From Rhabditoides inermis (Eukaryota; Nematoda; Chromadorea; Rhabditida; Rhabditidae), in assembly GCA_963966185.1 (NCBI GenBank), contig CAWZYM010000224.1, positions 247,501-311,500 of the forward strand: a DNA stretch of 64,000 nucleotides, written 5' to 3'. The position numbers and the translations under genes were made by a program. Each line of letters begins with the position of its first letter. Positions within the stretch are counted from its first letter, which is position 1. Positions 23,206-46,000 of the stretch are shown piece by piece. The notes under the pieces are model-generated. The model had not been told where the DNA came from, searched no databases, and worked only from the letters and a program-made list of their open reading frames with translations.

Positions 23206-24140
23206 TTATTTTTCGGGGATAGGATTGTCAGACTTGAAATCGGACACGAATCCGGGCATGCGGTAGACGAACAACGCTCTTTCCGGGTCGACGTTCACTC
23301 CTTTGCAACGCCGGCAGATCGAGAAACGCATCCTGAAAGAGAGGACATAGTCGTGCAGCCTCTACTCCTGAACTCACTCGTTTGTGTCGATTGCCGAAGT
23401 TTCGATCTGCACCACATTATTCCGACCTTCTCCATTCCAATGTCGACGTTGACGTTGATGGGAATCCTTTGAACTTGTTCTGTTCCTTGGCTTTCTCTTC
23501 CACGATAGTCTTCTTGTAGATCAGCTGTGGCCATGCTCGCATCGAGACAGTGTGCCACATCTTCCCTTCTCTCCGCACTCGAACCCATTCCGTCCTTTCC
23601 CGCATCCGTTTCCGTTGCCCGGACACTTCTCGGCCGCAGACTTCGGCACAGCCGCCTCCGCATTTTTCTGTCCAGCCATCTCTCCCTTCTCCAGTTTATC
23701 CGTCGTCCCCTCCAACTTGAAGTCGAGCTGTGCGGTCAACGGGAGGAATTCTCCCACGTCGATATTCTTGGGAGAAGCCGGTGGAAACTGAACGAAACAA
23801 TGAACGAAACAAAAAGTAGACTAAACACGCACCTGGACCAAGTGGTGCACGTTGTGGCACGGATGCGAGCCGCACACGCACGCACGCACTCTCTTCTTTT
23901 CGAACGCACGCACGCACGCACGCACACACGCACGCACGCACGCACGCACGCTGATCGACAGCTCTCGCGTGCACATTTCAGTCGAGCACTGAAGAGTGGA
24001 GATGGTCGTGACCGAGTTGGAAGGCTGGTTACCTCAGGTGGGTCGGGGAGGTAGTCGGGGACGATGGAGCATGGCGGCGGGTCGAGGGGAAGAGAGGGAA
24101 TAAGGCGGCGAGGCGGGCGCGGCCCCTTTACACGACAGAC
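23206..24140 (-). CDS. Unrecognised gene with conflicting reading frames
   Basis: Three exon blocks: about 24140-24033, 23787-23378 and 23332-23206 (ends TAA). Junction phases agree: exon 1 ends in phase 0, and the 410-nt middle exon enters at phase 0 and leaves at phase 2. Frame 1 gives a Pro-rich start (DPPPCSIVPDYLPDPPE), then FPPASPKNIDVGEF, and resumes as NVVQIETSAIDTNE into RFSICRRCKGVNVDPERAL. Its middle contains a stop, while another frame there is clearly protein-like (MWHTVSMRAWPQLIYKK). Either an unrecognised small intron, compensating indels or pseudogenisation is present. No family is recognised. The start codon is not located. Confidence 0.45.
23855..23955. repeat. (ACGC)n microsatellite
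   Basis: Tetranucleotide CGCA/ACGC run with CACA interruptions, in the intron between the first two exons of the frame-conflicted gene. Confidence 0.9.
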
Positions 24141-24516
24141 GTAGTCCTAATGGTAGTTTATGGTAGAAAATGGTAGTTTATGTCAAACTCCTCATTGCCC
24201 GAATGAATGTTGTTGAGGAGAAGAGAATGACAGGCGGCACGGAGGACACGAGCGTCTCCCAGAGAGGAGCCTATTTGTCTCCCCGTCTAGCACGGACCGC
24301 TAGAAAAAGGGAATAACGCACACACACACCCCATAACTTCACCCACAGTCTACTACCTACTAGGAGCGGAGAGCCTAGGACGCACCTGAGAACTCATGTT
24401 CGGCGAACGTTAGCCACTGTATCTTTCATTTTTCAGGACACCTACTTTTGACTATCACTGTCGTCTACCAGCCTCACCCCTCACCATCGTAATCACACGT
24501 GCTGGTTACGTGGGTT

Positions 24517-24675
24517 TCCCCCACATTACTATTACTGTTAGACACTTTCAGCGTACGGTATACATCTGTCATCTGTAAATACGGTATTCTCTCCAGAGCG
24601 ATGTGTGATTGTGTATAGACAACGCGTACATATCGCGACGATAAAAGAGTTGTTACAAAGAATCAGCTGACTTCC
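24517..24675. repeat. ~165-bp direct repeat, copy 2
   Basis: Same sequence and orientation as 22553-22728. Diverged only by a small internal gap near its start and by AT-rich substitutions near its end. Confidence 0.85.
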
Positions 24676-25349
24676 CAAGAAGGTGGTGATGACGAAATGA
24701 TAAAACGACAACAGAAAGGAAATGGTCGACTGATTGGGTCGATATTTGATAGGGGCAGATGTGTGACTGTAATGTATCGACTGTTCACGCTCTACAGTCG
24801 AGAAAACCGCGCGCCGCAACTTCCGTTTCCGATGACCCTATGCCCGTAAAAGGTTTGTTGTTGTTTGTTTGTTTTTGTCGTTACGTTGCAACCGAATGTG
24901 AAAGGGTCATAATCGTCAGTGCTACAATGGTTTGCCCCTATGAAAGATAATGATGAAGTGTTTCAATTATCTATAATATGATCTCCGTATATTTTACTTG
25001 AGTACGTTTCAGACTGGTGTGAAATTGTCACTCAACTACCGTCAGTTGATAGATCTCTTTTGTTCATCATTATCAAGCGCTTACACCATTCATACAGACA
25101 AAAAGATGACGAATCCGATCATATGTACAACTACTGCATAGTCCATAGAGCCTCGCAGAACGCTCTCTTTCCGTCTCCCTTCTCTCGCGGATTACCATTT
25201 GGGTTTACTATACATATAATCGACTACATAATGACACAGATCAGTCAGACAACAAAATAGTCCATGGCTTCTTTGCTTCTTGCCGAAATGATCAGGGAGT
25301 ACACATGCAATAACTGACTAGTCCATTCCATGGCTGCATGTGCTTGCAG
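24676..25349. promoter_or_regulatory. Upstream region of the Bicaudal-C gene with 3' acceptor before ATG
   Basis: The probable start codon at 25351 is preceded directly by GCTTGCAG|G, a strong acceptor. This fits spliced-leader addition or a 5'UTR intron. An upstream frame from 24759 does not join exon 1 in phase. No other gene is seen here. Confidence 0.5.
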
Positions 25350-25350
25350 G

Positions 25351-35215
<9,865 letters not shown>

Positions 35216-35488
35216 ATCGATAATACATACAATTGTAGAATGCATTAGAAAGACAACATTGACATGTCGCCATTATGCTATACCCGAGTACATAATAAGA
35301 CAGTAGAACTACGTTCCCGCCAAATATACAAGCCATGACACTCTGTGACATTCAAGCGATAAATATTATGTAGTATGTGTTGAAGGGAACTACATTAGAT
35401 TAGCTGACACGATGTGACCGATGTGAGTTGGGTTCAACAGCGCTCAATAAGAAAGACAGTGACATGCATGTACACGCGTTTCGCGAGT

Positions 35489-35532
<44 letters not shown>

Positions 35533-35539
35533 AGTCTCA
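35216..35539. other. bcc-1 3' flank with (CT)n run
   Basis: 3' untranslated/intergenic sequence. A (TC)n run of about 38 bp lies at 35491-35530, directly ahead of the LINE. No AATAAA is evident within 100 bp of the stop. Confidence 0.5.
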
Positions 35540-38500
35540 CTCAACATTTATAACGGGAACGCGAATTGAATGGAGTATGAACTCGGAAGACAGCTTTGAA
35601 GACAAGGCGGACACCAGTTATTCTTCACTGCTTCTACTCGCTACCCGCTATTACCGTTGTCTCCCCTATATCCCAATTTTCATTCCCGCTCATTTCCCCG
35701 CCCGCGAGCGGCTGCGTCTGCCGAATGTCCCCGCCGCCCGACGACCCTCCCCCTTGTTGCGTGGGTTGTGACGCACGAATTCAAGCTCTGACGAAGGAAA
35801 TGGATACGATGAAGAAATCTTTCGAATCTGTGCACGCCGACCTGCTGCAGAAGATCCAGTACCTGGCTACGAAGTCTGCCGCTACCGAAAAGACATATGC
35901 CAACGTCACTGCTACCTCGCCCGCCCCGCTCGCGACCCCTATCTCGGTCTACGACGCGGACAACGTGGAGCTGGTGATGTCGCGAATCCCTCGCGACTTT
36001 GAGTACGAGAAGTTTGTATCGTCGGGAGAACGCGAAAAGGAGAGAGTGAACGAAGGACGCGATTCTCGACTGGTTATCGTCGCGCGCCCGGAGGACGACA
36101 AAGAAACCGAGGAGACTCTGCTGGCTGCCGTCCACTCTGCATTGGATGACGCCGGTATCCCCAAGGAGAACGTGATCAAGGCTGTCCGCCACCCGATCGA
36201 GAAGAACCCGAAGAAGTCTGGAGCCCGCCCCATCAAGCTGTACCTGCGAGATGACGTCACCCCTGATCGTCGCCAGAAGCTCAAGGAAGCGCTGTCTCGT
36301 GCCAAGCTGGGTCTCTTCTGCCGCGACGACATCGGATACATGGATAGGCGTAGGGATAGTTTCCTTAGGTACTACTGTCGTACTGTAAATGATCGCTCTC
36401 TATTCCAGTGGTATTTCGTGCGCGATCTGAGCGTGCATGCTGTCCCCAGGACTCCAGGAGGCGCGGTCGGGCCCACCACTCGAACCGGGAGAGAAAGCCA
36501 GGCGATATGAGGACTGAGGTGGGTGGGAAGAGCGATACCGAAAATGTGACGGTTGCTTCCCCTATTCACTAATGAGTAATCCAGCAGACAAATATTTTAG
36601 TCTATTTGTGAGTAATATAAGAAGTTTCAAAAATTCAATACATTTAATCACTGCGTCTCTCTCGTCTCTTTCCACAATAGGGGTTTTGACTGAAATTTGG
36701 ATACGTGACGAGAAGTCAATACCAATTTTCCATCGGCGGTTCCACTTGGTTCCACTCTACTTTCTAAATGTAGTCTGTCTGATCTCGATGCGGTTGCGAC
36801 AAAGATAACGTTTCCCAATGGTGAAAAAGTTATTATCATCGGGGTGTACAGACATCCACGAAGCACGGCAAATTTCGTTTCACAACTAGAGTCGTTCATT
36901 GCCCGACTTGTCATAGATTGCCCTCTAATAATAACCGGTGATCTAAACTTTCCCGATATAATTTGGGATACTCTAGCTAGTTCAGACAGCAAATCACAAG
37001 ACTTTCTAAACTTTTGTAGCAGTATGGGTCTTAGACAACTTGTTGATTTTTCGACTCGCGAAAACAATATACTTGATCTAATTTTAACCAACGATTCATC
37101 GCTTATTTTTAACGTGAAACCATCTATCCAAATTAGCGATCATATATCGATTGAATGTGATTTGAATTTGAAAATGCTGCAACAACGCGATACACTTTCT
37201 TCTACAGTATTTGTTGACTACCGCAAAGGAGATTATACCGCAATGTGTCATGATCTCGCAGCTGTTGACTGGGTTTCACTGTTCTCAAATTGTTCTGATA
37301 TTGACGAAAGGTACAATATACTCATTCAACACATTCAAGATTCAATAGATCTACGTGTACCAAAACGAACAGTCACAAGCGCGAAGAAATTTCCTAAGTG
37401 GTTACAAAACAAGAAACTTCAGATTCGAAAATTGTATGATAATCAAAAACGAACTCGGGATCCAAATCAAATATACGCTTACAAAAATGCTACAAAACAA
37501 TACAAAAAAGACGTGCGTTGCTATTTTATAGAACGAGAGCGCAACATTCTCAGAACTGCTTCACCAGCAGGTTATTGGAATTACATAAAGAATAAAACGG
37601 CTGGAAAATCCGATATTCCCAACATTTCGGATGGTTCTCGTTTAGTATCTGATGATTTTGAAAGAGCGCAACTTTTCAACAAGCAATTCTCAGATGTTTT
37701 CACTCGCGATAACAATGCCGCATTCTCAGTTACGGACAAAACAAAGACGAAGTTGCTCCATTTTGATTTGGAACCCGACAGAGTTTATGAATATCTAAAA
37801 CGTTTCAAAAGAAAATTATCATGTGGACCGGACGGCATTCCAAGTATCGTACTTCAGTCTTTAGCACTAGTTCTGGCTCTTCCTCTCTCTATCATATTTA
37901 AGGAAACCCTAAGTACTGGAAATATGCCACAACTTTGGAAACAATCCATAGTAGTTCCGGTTCACAAAAAAGAAAATCCATCATTGGTAACCAATTATCG
38001 TCCGATATCTCTTACATGTACAAGCTGTAGGGTATTTGAGAGGATGCTTGTTTTTGAAATGCGCACTCACTTATGGGCAAATAACCTCATATCACCACAA
38101 CAACACGGGTTTCTTGATGGACGTTCAACCATTACGCAGATGGTTGATTATGTCTCCTATTTAGTAGAAGAACTTGGAAATAATAGAATCGTTGACAGTA
38201 TTTATCTGGATTTGGCAAAGGCGTTTGATACTGTATGTCATCGAAGATTATTGCAAATCTGCGAAGCCTACGGGTTTGGTGGAAATCTTTTGCGGTGGTT
38301 AACAAATTATTTGATTGGTAGACAACAACGAGTACGAATAAACGATTCGCTGTCTGACTGGCTAGAGGTTCTGTCTGGTGTGCCACAAGGAAGTGTAGTT
38401 GGTCCCCTTTTGTTCCTGCTATATGTAAATGACATTGGAGATTTCATTGAAAACTGTCATTTTCTGATGTATGCTGATGATCTAAAACTATATCTTTCTT

Positions 38501-39925
38501 CTGGTACACCAGGTTTCGAAATAAAACTTGAATTAGCCTTACATATCATTTCGACTTTCTTTAAACATGGGGCAGATGACTCTCTCTGTTTCCAAGTGTG
38601 AATGTATGCATTTCGGTAAACGGAATCCGAACAAAGCCTACTCATGTCAAGGTCAGTCCTTACGATCAGTGACAAACATCAGAGACCTGGGTATTCAATT
38701 AAACTACGATTTAGACCCCTCGAGTCACTTATCGAAACAGATACGAAAAGCTTCGGCTCTATCAGTTCTTGTTCCCAAAACATTCTCGTATTCTAAAGAC
38801 CTATTTAAAAACTTCTATATGTACAAAATACGACCCATACTAGAATATGGTAGTGAAGTGTTATGTCATATGAACATATCATATTGTAACGATCTTGAAA
38901 AAGTCCAACGTAAATTTACAAAGGCAATTTTACCTAAGATGTGCTACGTGGATAGATTACGTCTTCTTGATCTATAGTAGGCCCGCAAATGAGTTCTACT
39001 CTTTTCACGAGAGACATTAGGGTGGTTAGACAACGATGAGAACCTTTTCGATGATGTTTTAAATTTGACAAAATATTGCGTGGGTACCCAAGATCGAACC
39101 CGCGGACACATGCTTCCTAAGCGAGAGCGTTACCACTACGCCACGTGGCCATGTGAGAGTATCTGATGAGTAGAGATATGAACGGCTAAAACAATATGCA
39201 GTGCATTTCGTTTTGTATACTGTAGTGTCAAAATCCACGATAATGTTTTCAACGAAAAATCCTGAGCTAAGTGCGAGCCTATTATAGAGACATTGTTCTT
39301 GAGGAAAATGAAAAACAGTTTGTCACTGGCGCATAGCTACATTCATGGTCACATAAAATCAGAAAATCCTTTCACTGTAGCAAGCACAACTTCGAGATCA
39401 TACAGAACACGTTCAAACGGTCTAAAATTACTCACAAACGCAAAAACTTCTGTAGAACAGTCATTTTTAACATACACAGTTGTTAATGTCTGGAATTCTC
39501 TTCCAAGTAACGTGGTCTCTGTTCATGAAAAACCCCTATTCCGAAAGAGACTAAATGATTTAATAAACTTCCATAGTAAAAACGGAACGATTTCAACTCT
39601 ACTTCATATAAATGATCCAACCAGGTTCTAGGTAATCTTAACTAAAATATGAAGCTGGATTACTCATTCTGTGAGAAGTGGTGGCAAACGGCATAACCTG
39701 GTCCGTTTTTTCTCACTCTCTTCTGTTCCATATCGAGTGGCGAGACTACGCCTTCCCGCATAGATCAAGTTTAAATACTGATCTCTGGAAAGCCGTAGTT
39801 GTACCGGGTCGACGGGGGTCTTTCAACGTCGACAGGGGCTGCTTACACTCTCCTTTCGTTATGTTGTATTACTCCCTGTGTATACCCCCCACAAGCACTA
39901 TGAATAAACATATTATTATTATTTC
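35540..39925 (+). mobile_element. CR1/jockey-superfamily non-LTR retrotransposon (degenerate, interrupted by a MITE)
   Basis: An ORF1-like frame (35596-36510) encodes a CCxxC motif and coiled-coil-like segment. ORF2 follows: endonuclease fragments at 36572-36800 and 36844-37150 (frame shift between them), then reverse transcriptase with DLAKAFDT, SGVPQGSVVGPLLF and YADDLKLY (to 38601). A further frameshift near 38575 leads to the C-terminal domain (ILEYGSE, LEKVQRKFTK), ending at 39631. A TA-flanked MITE sits at 38975-39284. Removing it restores an open frame across the site. The 3' end has an (ATT)n run near 39911-39924. Nonfunctional as it stands. Confidence 0.88.
38975..39284. mobile_element. 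TA-flanked MITE with tRNA-Pro-like core, copy 2 (inside the LINE)
   Basis: 310 bp, TIRs TAGTAGGCCCGCA and TAATAGGCTCGCA, flanked by TA. The minus strand shows a tRNA-like module with perfect box A TGGCGTAGTGG, an anticodon-arm segment CTCGCTTAGGAAGC like tRNA-Pro(AGG), and box B GGTTCGATCTT. Related to the copy at 4089-4427. Confidence 0.85.
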
Positions 39926-40095
39926 CCAATACTATGAAGACCTGATCTTTGCCGGTATGTCAACTACATTCGTGCGCGGACACATAAAAGTTTATGTACA
40001 TGAAGAATCCACTTCAATAAAGGTACAACAATGAGAACGCATGTAACTCAAAACACACAAAATGGGTACAACATTTCAAAAACTCGTCGTCACCA

Positions 40096-43000
40096 TCAGT
40101 ACAGGGAGAGGCAGGAGACGATGTCGGTTACCTCTTTGATTCCAGTTGACGCCAGATGGCCACCGAGAGCGAAGAGGCACTGAAAAAAGTAGGTATAAGT
40201 ACATAAGTAGATTTTGACCACCAGTATCAATTGATTGCAATCAAATCAAATCAAAATCAAAAATTTTATCCAGGATCTCTATACACATTCCAATGGTTTG
40301 GTTCGCTATGGAGCTGGTCCCGTGAGCATAATCCGCTTCCATTCGTCGCAGTCGTCTCTTCTTGCTAGTCTCGTCCAGGTCTCCCCGCTCAGTCCTTGTC
40401 GCTCCATCATCTCCTCCAAGTCGTCGCTCCACTTCACGTACGGCGCTCCCACTCTCCTCTTCTGTCCAAACGGTCTCCATTCAGTTACTCGGCGCGACCA
40501 TCGGTTGTTGAAGTTGGCCACCTTCCTCGCCCAGCTCGCCTTCCTCCTCCAAGCAATCTCCATCACGTCCTTCATTCCCGTCAGTCCTCGTACAGTCGTA
40601 TTCCTCATCCTATAGTCGCCGCCTGGTGGATAGTTTCTGTTATTGCCAGCCGGGGTCAGTTGGCGAAACTCAGTTTCGAGCGAGAGAGGCCAGACAGCGC
40701 GGGCCAATGGTCGAGTGTCGCGCGGCCTCTTTGATTCGCATGCCGGCTTCTTTGATCGATATTATCGTTTGAAAGCGCGCGCTTGGGTCTCCTCACGACT
40801 AGAAGGTAGATCGAATGCGACTAGAGGGTAGATCGATTTTCTACCGTAATCTGGCGAACTATCTCCCAGAATAATATTATATCTCATCCATGCAATATCC
40901 GCTATAAAATACTTGCCTGATCAAGAGCGCAGAATGCGAACTGCTGACGGCCTTCCATGTCGACAAGCGCCTCGACAAAGTCGCCCGACAAGCAAATCAT
41001 TTTGAAACAAATAGACAAACCACACTCACCATAACTTGCACGCCATCCGCCCAGCGAGGCTTGGCCACGGCGGTGATGATCCTGTCATCGACACGAGTGG
41101 CGTAGTAGACGCTACTCTGCCACTCGGCGATTGTCTGCTCATGCGACCAGGCCAACGCGCGCACATCAAATGACTCGACCTGATTCAACATTTTATATAA
41201 CATAAGTTTGCAAATATGCTCAATATTGCATTTCAAACACTCAAAATAGAAGCTATCATACCGTGACCCGCTGTGCTTCGTCTCCTCCGATCGCATACAC
41301 TTTTCCTTTGGCAGACACGAGTCGAGGGCGATTGCGGAGAGTCAACATCGGGGTAGTGAGCTGCCACGTCGCTGAAATGAACCAATTACGTGGTCGTCTG
41401 TGCATTCTGCTTACGCGTGCGCGGATCCCACATCTCCACAGTAGCCGAGTAGCTGTCCTTGGATCCATGGCCAGCAGCATACACAGTTCCTTCCAACAAG
41501 GCTGCACTACCGGCTCTAAATACGAGGTCAGACTCGATTATGTATCAAAAATTTTTTGAAGATCTTTCTGAGGGTAGGGACGCGTTCTGAGATCTTTCTG
41601 AGAATCTTTCCGGGGATCTTTCTGGGGGTGCGCAGCCGTTCTGAGATCTTCTCTTTTGCCAGCAAAAGTTGAGTCTGACCTCTACAGTGGCCTATTTATA
41701 ACAATTTTTAATGATTTATAGTCCACAAAAACACAAACAAACTTTAATTGGAACGGAGAAACAAAGGTTCATCGTGATTGAGAAACGCTCATCGGCAACT
41801 CTGATCGCAAAATTTTCAAACCCGCTTTCTATCGATAGCTGCGCGTGTCGTGAGTATATCTACAGCACTCAATATATCTTCAATAAACTTTTCCTCGTGG
41901 TATTGTGGATAGCATGCGCGGCTGCTGATGTGACTAACCCGGGTTTGATTCCTAGCGCACCCGCATGTTTTATGTAATTTCTCACGTGATTTCAACCCAC
42001 TTTTCAGCTGGTACCGTGTGTTTTCTTGGCGAGCAAAGAAACGCGCGAAATTTGAAAATTTACGATCAGTATGCTATTTGAATAGCCCCCTGTATCTTTA
42101 AGAAATAAATGATGAAATGCGTGCTAATTATCATACATTCACAAACCGTTTTTCGATTGTCTGTGCTCCATACGTCCACACATCAGAGAGGGGGTCATAG
42201 ATCATAGATGAGCTTAAAAAAATGAGCGGTCGTGTTAATGAAGCTTCCATCACAGTTAGTCGTTTCACATAGAACATACTTCTTGAGAGTGGTGTGGCTG
42301 ATTCCGCCGATCAAGTAGAGTTTTTGTTTCGATTCGCACAGTCCAAACGTTCCTCGAACATCCAGCATGTCCGCGATTTTATTCCATTTCCCTAAGAAAA
42401 CACAAAGACATTAGAAAGGGCGCGCAGCGCCCTCTCTTTTGGCTTAGGATAGGGCTCGCGCCAGAATTTTCAAGAAACGATATCCAAAGGTCATAATAGC
42501 AATGATGTGAACTCATCCAATTCATGTTAGTTAGATTCGCACCGTTCCGTAAGACAGATTACTGGCCGGTGGCAACTTTGTATCTCTTCTACGAAAAAAG
42601 TTATGAGCGATCCCGCGCCCCCAAAAGGCGAAAGGCCAGCGTGTCCCCGTCGTCGAGAAATTCGGGAGTCTCGTCGTCTGCGCGCTCTATCGCTGCCGCG
42701 CTCTCTCGCCCCACAACCGCCGACTGCGGGCTGGCTCGCTGCACTTTCAGAGCCGCTGCGAAAAGCGAGCACGGTGCTCACAATCAGATGGGATTTCCAT
42801 TACATGAAATTTCTATGAAATTCAACAAAAGCACATTTATTTGCGTAAAGAGAGTCAGTTTGTCTTGGCTCAATTCAACAAAAGCGCATGCATAAAAAGT
42901 TTACAAATACTAACACAAATCTGCGCATATCGAACTGTTCAATTCAAATCAATTCAATTCAACATTTATCCGGTATCGCATTATGTGATCATAACTCAAA

Positions 43001-46000
43001 ACATCAATCATTCACAGAGTAGCGCCGGGAAGCAAAATTCTTCCATCTTGTCGCATCAGCGTCCGCGGCCACACTCTTCCATTCCTCCTCGAGGGTCCTC
43101 CTATTGGTCTGGATCGTCTTCTTGAATTCGTCGCTCCACTGTAGATGGGGGCGACCGGCCTTGCCTTTCCTTGGCGGGTTCCAATCGATCACGCGTCGCG
43201 TCCATCGGTCGTCGTTGCAAGTCATGATGTGGCGGGCGAACCTCCACTTCCTTGATCTCGCCTCGCACAGAACGTCTCGTAATCCCGTCAGTCGTCGTAT
43301 ATCCTTGCACGGCACTTTGTCCAGCAGAGTCAACCCGAGCATCTTTCGTTCCATTCGTCGTTGGACAGTTCTCAGCTTCTGCAGGTCTTCTCTCCTTAGA
43401 CTCCATGTTTCGGCAGCGTAGGTGAGTGCGGGAAGAACTGCCATCCGAAATACTTTCCTCCGCAGTCGCATCGGCGCACTCTTCAGCGTCAGGAACTGGC
43501 TATGGCGGAAGAAAGCGCCCCAGCCAGCCTGTATCCTCCTTGTCACCTCCACTCGGTCGTCAGCCAGAAAACTAAGAGAGCGGCCCAGGTAGACGAATTT
43601 GTCCACGTACTCCACTTCTCCTCCGTCCAGTCTGATGTTCTTCTTCGGTCCGTTGCTCATGACCACCGTCTTCTTCCTGTTCACGTACAGCCCGTAGTCG
43701 CTGCTCTTCTCCGCGAGTTCCTCCAGCATCCTTTCTGCAGCCGAGGCCGAACGTGCAAAAAGGATGATGTCGTCAGCATAACAGAGATGAGTCAGCTTCT
43801 GTCCTCCAATGTCCAGTCCGGCTCCAACGAAGTCGAAGTCCATCTTGGCACAGATTTCAGCAAGCACGCAGTTGAACAGATGAGGAGATAGCGGGCAGCC
43901 TTGGCGCACACATTTCTTCACTTCGATTTCGGCCGGTGTCCCTCGAACGTTCACTTTCGTCTTGCCATCGTTGTAGATACTCTGCAGCAGTCGAATGTAG
44001 GCGGGGTGCACTCCACATCTCTTCAGCGCAAGCCACGTGTCGTTGTGCTCGATGGAGTCGTAGGCCTTGGCAAAGTCCACAAAAAAACCAGGTAGCCGTG
44101 GTAGCCGTGGCGATAGAGTTTGTAGATCACTTCTCGCGTCACCAGAATATGGTCGTTGCAGCTGAATCCTCTCCGAAAACCGGCCTGCTCCCGCGGCTGC
44201 TGCGCCTCCAAAGACGGTTGTAGTCGAGCGAGCACAGTCCGCATTAGCAGCTTCAGCAGCGTCGAAGACACAGAGATCGGTCTGTAGTTGCCGATGTCGA
44301 GTGGGTCGCCCTTTTTGTACAGCAGCGATACCAAGGAGTCGGCCATGTCGTCAGCGATCCTCCCTCCAGTGAGACAGGTGTTGAACAGCGCGGCAACGTA
44401 CTCCAGTAGTATCGGCGGCGCGTACAACAGACTCTCCGTAGATATCCGGTCAGGTCCTCGAGCGACATTCCTCTTCATCAGCACCAGGACGCGACGAATC
44501 TCCTCGGCAGTAAACTCCTCCGGTAGCGGTTCATCCACGTCGAACGTCGGGAACGGCAGCCAGGCAGTGTCAAAGAGAGCGTTGTAGAAGAGCCGGATAA
44601 CTTGGCAGACGTCAGCGGGGCGGGTGGCGATCGTGTCGTCGACGGCACGTAGGTGTCCCATCAACGTCCTCGAGACCTCCTGTCCTCGCAGTGCCTTCCT
44701 TGACGCGATTCCTCTCCGGTATAGTGCTATGTGGCGTCTCTCCAAATCCTTCTCGATGGCAGACCGAATTGCCTTGTTGATCAGAGTCAGTGAAATGCGG
44801 GAAGCCGAGTCGTCCTTTCCTAGCAGCAGTCTCCTTTGCCTGAACAGCTCCATAGTAGCATCTGACAGGCGCGGATCAGGCGGCGTGAATGTTGAAGTGG
44901 CCCATTCCGCGTCCTTCACTGCGTCGCACAGGATACGGTAGTGTACCGTAGCATCCGACGAGCGCGGCAGCGGCGTCCTCGACAGCAAATCTCCAATCTC
45001 CTTTCTGTATTCTTTCCAGTTCGTTTTCCATCTTCCTTTCGTTTTCGGCTTCCTCTTGGGCAGGTGGACTCGCAGCTCCATCCGGACCATCCGGTGGTCG
45101 GACCGGAAGTCGAACTGGTTCAAAGCCCGGCAGCTCCTCACTCCGTCAAGACTCCGCATGAAAACGAAATCGAACTGTTGAGACTAACAAATGAAATATA
45201 TAAGAATACAGATAAATAATGTCAATATTAGAGAGGGGGAGGGAGAGAGAGAGGGGGGAGAAAGAAAAATAGAGAGGAGCAGGTTTGTGTTAGTATTTGT
45301 AAACGTTTTATGCCTGCACTTTTGTTGAATTTATTTATTACTGCCGGGATCAACAATGTGACAAATATACAATGAATGTACTGTTGAAATTAGTTGAATT
45401 GGGTCAAGACAAACTGACTCTCTTTACGCAAGTATTTTTTAAGAGAGATAATTCGACAATTCGACTTGTAATTCGACTTGGGTTTAGCTTTTTTCAGATT
45501 GAGAAAATAGATCAGACAGGGCAGACGCAGACCAGCACCCTCTCGCTTGTTTGTTTCAAATGAACAACTGATTGTTTCAATTGAGCAAAGGGATTTCAAT
45601 GATTTCAAGTGAGACATGCGCGAACACGCTCTCAACATGGTTCTTCAAAAGTGCACAAGTACAGCCTGCCTAATGGTTTTTTAAATTGAATTGAGACAAA
45701 GAACACAAGCCAATTTCCAACAATTATCACTGAACACTGAGAAAAAATTGAAAAAAAACCTCACCTCCACCTGTAACCCCTTTGTAGACTTCTCCGCTCT
45801 TGATATTTCTGGTTCCATCATCTCCTCCCATCACAAACAGATTGCCATCGAGCGAGCATGCGTTTGACCATTTCCTGTAAATGCGTCAAAAATCTAGTGG
45901 CCTATTTTTAACGATTTTTAATTAGTTATGCGTCACGCTCACGAAACAGTCAATGAAATGCAAGTTTATGCAAGTTTGAAGTTCTACTTTCATTCGGTGA

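Noticed and set aside
24759..24950. Upstream start for bcc-1 at 24759
   Set aside because: Its plausible donors do not join the KH-containing exon at 25350 in the right phase; the ATG at 25351 does not need it.
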